Positions 58,507-64,000 of a stretch of DNA of 64,000 bases are shown here, in pieces. Both the position numbers and the translations under genes were made by a program. Source of the DNA: Mangrovactinospora gilvigrisea. Lineage in GTDB: Bacteria; Actinomycetota; Actinomycetes; Streptomycetales; Streptomycetaceae. Location: assembly GCF_001879105.1 (NCBI RefSeq), contig NZ_MLCF01000009.1:23843-87842 (forward strand), given 5' to 3'. Numbering within the stretch: the first letter of the stretch is position 1; each line of letters opens with the position of its first letter. Below the pieces are notes generated by a model, which searched no databases, was not told the DNA's origin, and worked only from the letters and a program-made list of their open reading frames with translations.

Positions 58507-59484
58507 TCAACCGACCATTTCTTCGGTCAGGTTCGCCTCAGTACTGGGCAGCCCGAGGTCGGAGGCCCGCTTGTCGGCCATCGCCAGCAGGCGGCGGATG
58601 CGGCCCGCGACGGCGTCCTTGGTGAGCGGCGGGTCGGCGAGCGTGCCGAGCTCCTCCAGGGAGGCCTGCTTGTGCTCCATCCGGAGGCGGCCGGCGGCGG
58701 CCAGATGCTCCGGGGCCTCCTCGCCGAGGATCTCCAGGGCGCGCGACACCCGGGCTCCCGCCGCGACCGCGGCGCGGGCGGAGCGGCGCAGGTTGGCGTC
58801 GTCGAAGTTGGCCAGCCGGTTGGCGGTGGCCCGCACCTCGCGGCGCATCCGGCGCTCCTCCCAGGCGAGCACCGACTGATGGGCGCCCAATCGGGTGAGC
58901 AGCGCGCCGATGGCGTCGCCGTCCCGCACCACCACCCGGTCCACCCCGCGGACCTCGCGGGCCTTGGAGGCGATGCCCAGCCGGCGGGCCGCGCCGACCA
59001 GGGCGAGGGCCGCTTCGGGGCCGGGGCAGGTGATCTCCAGGGAGGAGGAGCGGCCCGGCTCGGTGAGCGAGCCGTGCGCCAGGAAGGCGCCCCGCCACGC
59101 CGCCTCGGCGTCGCACATCGCGCCGGTGACGACCTGCGGGGGCAGGCCGCGCACCGGGCGCCCGCGCGGGTCCAACAGGCCCGTCTGCCGGGCCAGCTGG
59201 TCGCCGCCCGCCGCCACCCGCACCATGTAGCGGCTGCCGCGCCGCAACCCGCCGGGGGCCATCACCACCAGTTCGGACTGGTGCCCGTACACCTCCAGGA
59301 TGTCGGCGCGCAGCCGGCGTGCCGCGATGGTGGTGTCCAGCTCGGCCTCTATCACGATCCGCCCGCCCACGATGTGCAGGCCACCCGCGAACCGCAGCAG
59401 GGCGGAGACCTCCGCCTTGCGGCAGCAGGGCCGGGTGACGGGGAGCCGGCTGAGTTCGTCCTTCACCGCTGCCGTCATCGCCAT
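58507..59484 (-). CDS. whiA: Sporulation regulator WhiA
   Basis: A 325-residue protein. It starts [18 protein letters not shown] and has the degenerate LAGLIDADG-homing-endonuclease-like domain over most of its length ([35 protein letters not shown]). A helix-turn-helix follows near the C terminus ([26 protein letters not shown], within residues about 265-290). WhiA acts with WhiB to start sporulation septation in Streptomyces. ATG 59484. It overlaps yvcK by ten bases. Confidence 0.97.
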   Translation of the reverse strand: MAMTAAVKDELSRLPVTRPCCRKAEVSALLRFAGGLHIVGGRIVIEAELDTTIAARRLRADILEVYGHQSELVVMAPGGLRRGSRYMVRVAAGGDQLARQTGLLDPRGRPVRGLPPQVVTGAMCDAEAAWRGAFLAHGSLTEPGRSSSLEITCPGPEAALALVGAARRLGIASKAREVRGVDRVVVRDGDAIGALLTRLGAHQSVLAWEERRMRREVRATANRLANFDDANLRRSARAAVAAGARVSRALEILGEEAPEHLAAAGRLRMEHKQASLEELGTLADPPLTKDAVAGRIRRLLAMADKRASDLGLPSTEANLTEEMVG

Positions 59485-60470
59485 GGGCCGATCCTTCCAT
59501 GTGTCCGGAAAATCCGGTCGTACGCGGCGGCCAGCAATTTCTCGTCGTGTCGCGGGGTGCCGTCGCCCATCGCGACGGGTTCCAGGACCACTTCACCGCC
59601 GAGCCCGGCGGCCGCCGCCTCCAGGCCCGCGGAATCCTTGACGGTGCCGGCGTCGGCCAGCACCACGTCGATGCGCAGCTGCGGCGCATGGTCGTGCAGC
59701 ACTTCCAGGTGCTTCTGCGGCGAGAAGCCGTCGGTCTCGCCCGGCTGCGGGGCGAGGTTGAGGGCGACGAGCTTCTTGGCGCCCGACTCGGCGAGCGCGT
59801 CGGCGAGTTCGGGCACCTTCAGGTGCGGCAGCACGGAGGTGAACCAGGAGCCGGGGCCGAAGACCACCCAGTCGGCCTCGCGGACGGCGGCCAGCGCCTG
59901 GGGCGCGGCCGGCGGGTTCTCCGGCAGCAGCCGGATCGCCTCCACCCGGCCGGGGCTGGAGGCCACCTCGACCTGCCCGCGGACGGTGGCCAACTCCTCG
60001 GGGCGTGCCGGGTCGTGGCCGCGGACCTGCGCCTCGATCTCCAGCGGGACGGCGGACATGGGCAGCACCCGGCCGTGCGCGCCGAGCAGCCGGCCCACCC
60101 ACTCCAGGGCCTTCTCGTGGTCGCCGAGCTGCTCCCAGAGGGCCACGATCAGCAGGTTGCCGACGGCGTGGCCGTGCAGCTCGCCCTCGGAGGCGAAGCG
60201 GTGCTGGACCACTTCCCGCCAGGTGCGGCCCCACTCGTCGTCGCCGCACAGCGCGGCGAGGGCCATCCGCAGGTCGCCGGGGGGCAGCACGCCCAGCTCC
60301 TTGCGGAGCCGGCCGCTGGAGCCGCCGTTGTCGGCGACGGTGACCACCGCGGTGAGCTCGCCCGGCAGCCTGCGCAGCGCGGAGAGGGTGGCGGAGAGGC
60401 CGTGCCCACCCCCCAGCGCGACGATCTTCGGTAGGGGGCGCGCCGTCGCGGCGGCCCTGACCTCGCTCAT
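59475..60470 (-). CDS. yvcK: YvcK/GlmR-type UDP-sugar-binding regulator
   Basis: A 331-residue protein of the CofD-like YvcK family. It has [11 protein letters not shown] near the N terminus, [14 protein letters not shown] and [16 protein letters not shown], and the [14 protein letters not shown] motif. It binds UDP-sugars and helps balance carbon flow with cell-wall synthesis. ATG 60470 with AGGGAC upstream. Overlaps whiA by ten bases. Confidence 0.95.
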   Translation of the reverse strand: MSEVRAAATARPLPKIVALGGGHGLSATLSALRRLPGELTAVVTVADNGGSSGRLRKELGVLPPGDLRMALAALCGDDEWGRTWREVVQHRFASEGELHGHAVGNLLIVALWEQLGDHEKALEWVGRLLGAHGRVLPMSAVPLEIEAQVRGHDPARPEELATVRGQVEVASSPGRVEAIRLLPENPPAAPQALAAVREADWVVFGPGSWFTSVLPHLKVPELADALAESGAKKLVALNLAPQPGETDGFSPQKHLEVLHDHAPQLRIDVVLADAGTVKDSAGLEAAAAGLGGEVVLEPVAMGDGTPRHDEKLLAAAYDRIFRTHGRIGPWR

Positions 60471-60550
60471 GTCCGTCCCTACTGCCTCGTGGCGGGAGGC
60501 CGCCCGTGGGGCTCCCGCCTCTTCCTCCCCTGGTGTGCCCGCTCCCTTCG

Positions 60551-61456
60551 CTATTCGCGCCCCATGTCCCGGTGGACCAGGACCGTCTCGACCCCGTGCG
60601 CGCCGAGCCGCTGGGCCAGCCGCTCGGCGACGGCCACGCTGCGGTGCTTGCCGCCCGTGCAGCCGACGGCCAGGGTGACATAGCGCTTGCCCTCGCGGCG
60701 GTAGCCCGCCGCGATCAGCTGCAGCAGGTCGGTGTAGCGGTCGAGGAACTCCTGCGCCCCGGGCTGTTCGAAGACGAACTTGGCGACCTCCTCGTCCTGC
60801 CCGGTGTGGTTGCGCAGCTCGGGGACCCAGTGGGGGTTGGGCAGGAAGCGGCAGTCGACGACGAGGTCGGCGTCGACGGGGAGGCCGTACTTGTAGCCGA
60901 AGGACATCACGGTGGCGCGCAGCTCGGGCTCGTCCTCGCCGGCGAACTGGGCGTCCATCTTGGCGCGCAGCTCGTGCACGTTGAGGGCGGAGGTGTCGAT
61001 CACCAGGTCGGCGTCGCCGCGCAGCTCGCGCAGCAGGTCGCGCTCCTTCTCGATGCCGTCGGTGATGCGGCCGTCGCCCTGCAGCGGGTGCGGGCGGCGG
61101 ACGGACTCGAAGCGGCGCACCAGGGCGTCGTCCGAGGCCTCCAGGAAGACCGTGCGGCGCTGCACGCCGGCCTGGTCGAGGTCGGCGAGGGCGGCGACCA
61201 GGTTGTCGAAGAAGCGGCGGCCGCGCACGTCCACGACGACGGCTATACGCGCCACCGCGCCCTGGGAGCGGGCGCCCAGCTCGACCATGGTGGGGATGAG
61301 GGAGGGCGGCAGGTTGTCGACGACGAACCAGCCGAGGTCCTCCAGGCACTTGGCGGCGGTGCTGCGTCCGGCCCCGGACATGCCGGAGATGATGACCAGC
61401 TCTGGCACCTGTTCGGACTCCGGGGTGGTGCTGTCCCCCGTGCCTGCCACCGTCAC
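60551..61456 (-). CDS. rapZ: RapZ-family nucleotide-binding protein
   Basis: A 301-residue protein with a P-loop SGMSGAGRST in which arginine stands in for the usual lysine (typical of actinobacterial RapZ), DNLPPSLIP, and the C-terminal GCTGGKHRSVAVAERLA. In E. coli RapZ binds a small RNA and controls GlmS. Its role in actinobacteria is less clear. GTG 61456 is chosen because CGAGGAG is eight bases upstream. In line with uvrC, yvcK and whiA, it belongs to the standard actinobacterial cluster. Confidence 0.94.
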   Translation of the reverse strand: MTVAGTGDSTTPESEQVPELVIISGMSGAGRSTAAKCLEDLGWFVVDNLPPSLIPTMVELGARSQGAVARIAVVVDVRGRRFFDNLVAALADLDQAGVQRRTVFLEASDDALVRRFESVRRPHPLQGDGRITDGIEKERDLLRELRGDADLVIDTSALNVHELRAKMDAQFAGEDEPELRATVMSFGYKYGLPVDADLVVDCRFLPNPHWVPELRNHTGQDEEVAKFVFEQPGAQEFLDRYTDLLQLIAAGYRREGKRYVTLAVGCTGGKHRSVAVAERLAQRLGAHGVETVLVHRDMGRE

Positions 61457-61589
61457 GTCGTTCACTCCTCGATGCATGGTTCGTTCACAGAACGTCTCGA
61501 CCGCCGCCGGTGTTCCGTATGCACCCGACAATACGGGCATTGGGATCTATTCATTGAATTGCGCCGCCGGGGGCCGAGGTTCGGCCCCG

Positions 61590-63581
61590 TCACTCCCCAT
61601 CATCGATGATCTCGCCCGTGGCCGTGTTGACCGCAGGGGTCCTCGGCGCGGCGGAGGCCAGGGCGGTGGCGATCGACTCGGCGGTGCGGCGCCCGATCCC
61701 CGGTACCTCGGTGAGCTCCTCGACGGTGGCGGCGCGCAGCTTCTTCACCGAGCCGAAGTGCTTCAGCAGCGCCTTCTTGCGGGTCTCGCCGAGGCCGGGG
61801 ACGGTGTCCAGCTCGCCGGCCCGGATCCGCTTGTTGCGCTTGCTGCGCTGGTAGGTGATGGCGAACCGGTGCGCCTCGTCGCGCACCCGCTGCAGCAGGT
61901 AGAGGCCCTCGCTGCTGCGCGGCAGCACCACCGGGTCGTCCTCCCGCGGCAGCCACACCTCCTCCAGGCGCTTGGCGAGGCCGGCGACGGCGACGTCGTC
62001 GATGCCCAGCTCGTCCAGCGCGCGGGCGGCGGCGGCCACCTGCGGGGGGCCGCCGTCGACCACCAGCAGCTGCGGGGGGTAGGCGAACTTGCGGGGGCGG
62101 CCGGTGTCCGGGTCGATCGGGCCGCCCACGCCCTCCTCCTCGCCCTCGGGCGCCTCCCACTCGCCCTGCTCCTGCTTCTCGGCGAGGTAGCGGCGGAAGC
62201 GGCGGGTGATCACCTCGTGCATGGAGCGGACGTCGTCCTGCCCCTCGAAGCCCTTGATGGCGAAGCGGCGGTACTCACTCTTGCGGGACATGCCGTCCTC
62301 GAAGACCACCATCGACGCCACCACGTCGTCGCCCTGGAGGTGGGAGATGTCGTAGCACTCGATGCGCAGCGGGGCCGTCTCCAGCCCCAGCGCCTCGGTG
62401 ATCTCCTCCAGGGCGCGGCTGCGGGTGGAGAGGTCGGAGGCGCGGCGGGTCTTGTGCAGCGCGAGCGCCTGGGAGGCGTTCCGCTCCACCGTCTCCAGCA
62501 GCGTCTTCTTGTCGCCGCGGCGGGGGACGCGCAGATCGACGTGGGAGCCGCGCAGGCCCGTCAGCCACTCGGTGAGCGCCTCCGTCTCGGCGGCGTCCTC
62601 CGGGAGGGCGGCGACCAGCACCTCCTTGGGGACGCCGGCGGCGCCGGCGTCCCCGTACAGCTGCTGAAGGGCGGCCTCGACGAGCTCGGGGGCGCCGACG
62701 TCCTCGATCTTGTCGGTGACCCAGCCGCGCTGGCCGCGCACCCGGCCGCCGCGGACGTGGAAGATCTGCACGGCCGCCTCCAGCTCGTCCTGGGCGAGGG
62801 CGACGACGTCGGCGTCGGTGCCGTCGGCGAGGACGACCGCGTTCTTCTCCATGGCGCGGCGCAGCGCGTCGATGTCGTCGCGCAGCCGGGCGGCCCGCTC
62901 GTACTCCTGCTCGGCGGCGGCCTCCTTCATCTGCTGCTCCAGGCGGCGCAGGTAGGGGCCGGCGTGGCCGGACATGAAGTCGCAGAACTCCTCGACCAGG
63001 GCGCGGTGCTCCTCGGGGGTGACCCGGCCCACGCAGGGCGCGGAGCACTTGCCGATGTAGCCGAGCAGGCAGGGGCGGCCGATCTGCTCGGAGCGCTTGA
63101 AGACGCCCTTGGAGCAGGTGCGCACCGGGAAGACTCGGAGCAGCAGGTCGACCGTCTCGCGGATGGCCCAGGCGTGCGCGTACGGGCCGAAGTAGCGGAC
63201 GCCCTTCCGGTGCGGGCCGCGCATCACCTGGACGCGCGGGAACTCCTCGCCGAGGGTGACGGCCAGCTCGGGGTAGGACTTGTCGTCCCGGTACTTGACG
63301 TTGAAGCGCGGGTCGTACTGCTTGATCCAGGTGAACTCCAGCTGGAGCGCCTCGACTTCGGTGGTCACCGTCGTCCACTCGACGCTCGCCGCGCTGAAGA
63401 CCATCGTGCGGGTGCGCGGGTGCAGATGCGCCGGATCCTGGAAGTAGCTGGTGAGGCGGTTCCGGAGGTTCTTGGCCTTGCCGACGTAGATGACGCGGCG
63501 GTGCTCGTCGCGGAATTTGTAGACACCCGGGTCGGTGGGGATCTCGCCGGTCGCGGGGCGGTATGTGGTCGGGTCGGCCAT
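61590..63581 (-). CDS. uvrC: Excinuclease ABC subunit UvrC
   Basis: A 663-residue nuclease subunit. It has the GIY-YIG domain ([18 protein letters not shown], residues about 20-90), a cysteine cluster [13 protein letters not shown], the UvrB-binding coiled coil near 205-245, the RNase H-like nuclease region [11 protein letters not shown] and [10 protein letters not shown], and tandem helix-hairpin-helix motifs at the end ([29 protein letters not shown]). It makes both incisions in nucleotide excision repair. ATG 63581. It leads the uvrC-rapZ-yvcK-whiA line. Confidence 0.97.
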   Translation of the reverse strand: MADPTTYRPATGEIPTDPGVYKFRDEHRRVIYVGKAKNLRNRLTSYFQDPAHLHPRTRTMVFSAASVEWTTVTTEVEALQLEFTWIKQYDPRFNVKYRDDKSYPELAVTLGEEFPRVQVMRGPHRKGVRYFGPYAHAWAIRETVDLLLRVFPVRTCSKGVFKRSEQIGRPCLLGYIGKCSAPCVGRVTPEEHRALVEEFCDFMSGHAGPYLRRLEQQMKEAAAEQEYERAARLRDDIDALRRAMEKNAVVLADGTDADVVALAQDELEAAVQIFHVRGGRVRGQRGWVTDKIEDVGAPELVEAALQQLYGDAGAAGVPKEVLVAALPEDAAETEALTEWLTGLRGSHVDLRVPRRGDKKTLLETVERNASQALALHKTRRASDLSTRSRALEEITEALGLETAPLRIECYDISHLQGDDVVASMVVFEDGMSRKSEYRRFAIKGFEGQDDVRSMHEVITRRFRRYLAEKQEQGEWEAPEGEEEGVGGPIDPDTGRPRKFAYPPQLLVVDGGPPQVAAAARALDELGIDDVAVAGLAKRLEEVWLPREDDPVVLPRSSEGLYLLQRVRDEAHRFAITYQRSKRNKRIRAGELDTVPGLGETRKKALLKHFGSVKKLRAATVEELTEVPGIGRRTAESIATALASAAPRTPAVNTATGEIIDDGE

Positions 63582-63799
63582 GCCGCCAGGGTAGTCGGCG
63601 GTCCGGACAGCGGAGGGGGCGCGGGGGCGCGCGCCCCGGCGTGGCGGGGCTGGGAGGGGTGGGGCAGCCGGGTAGGGAGTGAACGGGACAGCTCTACGAG
63701 ATGGAGGCGACTTTGCGACACGGCTGTAATACGACAGGCGCATAGTGATCTTCGACGTCGGCGATGACGGGACGTCAGCTCGGCGCGGAGGGGGCGGGG

Positions 63800-64000
63800 A
63801 TGGCGGGGACGGCCGACGGGGACGGCGCGGCGGTGGGGGCGTCGGCGGTGGGAGCGTCGGCGGACGCGGAGGGCCTCGCCGCGCTGGGCGTGACCGCGGA
63901 GGCCGAGCGCGTCTACCGGGCGCTGCTGCGGGTCGGCTCGGCCGATCCGGCGGAGCTGGGCGCCGGCGGCGCGGACGTGGTGGGGGCTCTGGCCGTGCTG
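63800..64000 (+). CDS. Probable HTH regulator (LuxR or TrmB type), 3' partial
   Basis: Open to the window end, 67 codons visible, with strong third-position G/C. After an Ala/Gly-rich arm of about 22 residues comes [20 protein letters not shown], which is the start of the TrmB-like helix-turn-helix seen in streptomycete LuxR-family regulators. ATG 63800 has GGAGGGGG upstream; ATG 63764 in the same frame is a longer option. The gene is divergent from uvrC and about 218 bp away. The rest lies outside the window, so the family is a guess. Confidence 0.45.
   Translation, partial: MAGTADGDGAAVGASAVGASADAEGLAALGVTAEAERVYRALLRVGSADPAELGAGGADVVGALAVL

Noticed and set aside
60551..61456. Defective P-loop in RapZ (Arg for Lys in GAGRST)
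   Set aside because: The same change is typical of actinobacterial RapZ proteins as I recall, so it is not a mutation of this strain.
60912..63767. Very long open frame (951 codons) opposite uvrC and rapZ
   Set aside because: It is antisense to two well-supported genes. High GC leaves the opposite strand open. Its translation is low-complexity and has no family features.

Overview
The window is high-GC DNA (roughly 72-74% by eye) with strong third-position G/C, frequent GTG starts, ATGA/GTGA stop-start overlaps and a gene set typical of Streptomyces or a close relative in the Streptomycetaceae (whiA, rbpA, opcA, SufR-led suf operon, ectABCD). Gene content and order resemble the conserved core of streptomycete chromosomes. 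I see no prophage, insertion sequence, CRISPR array, rRNA, tRNA or secondary-metabolite cluster. Almost all of the sequence is coding. Strand choice and starts rest on codon use, ribosome binding sites and family lengths.

Left part (1-21,600): the end of an alkaline-shock (AmaP) cluster, an enoyl-CoA hydratase, a small HTH protein, an ABC-F ATPase, a TetR/DHA2-efflux pair with two tandem operators, a YnfA-type membrane protein, a single-chain heterodimer-type ABC exporter, a CobU-CobS fusion followed by a duplicated cobS tail, an alpha/beta hydrolase, a protein of unknown function followed by a five-copy repeat array, an FGGY sugar kinase, an amidohydrolase, an ABC-class ATPase and a class V aminotransferase.

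Middle (21,800-31,600): a sugar-catabolic island of a ROK regulator, two Gfo/Idh/MocA dehydrogenases and two TIM-barrel isomerase/epimerases around a divergent promoter with a perfect inverted repeat. It is followed by ectABCD for ectoine and hydroxyectoine, bounded by two strong terminators, and a small protein of unknown function.

Right part (31,900-64,000): the sufR-B-D-ferredoxin-C-S-U-T operon, a drug-type ABC transporter, a glutamate-cysteine-ligase-like enzyme, heme A synthesis (ctaA, ctaB), the pentose-phosphate genes tkt-tal-zwf-opcA-pgl, a receptor-type Ser/Thr kinase, rbpA, the glycolytic genes gap-pgk-tpiA with secG, and uvrC-rapZ-yvcK-whiA. The window ends inside a probable HTH regulator. 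Together tkt-tal-zwf-opcA-pgl and gap-pgk-tpiA cover most of the lower glycolytic and pentose-phosphate steps.

The less ordinary material is: the CobU-CobS fusion, whose linker DNA looks like the genome's own intergenic palindrome; a 153-bp duplication of the cobS tail whose only differences are synonymous; a dispersed family of intergenic palindromes; a five-unit tandem array of a streptomycete-type repeat; several operators readable by eye (TetR, ROK, SufR, possible GlnR); and a pathway candidate for 3-keto-sugar chemistry. I found no clearly new defence or mobile system.
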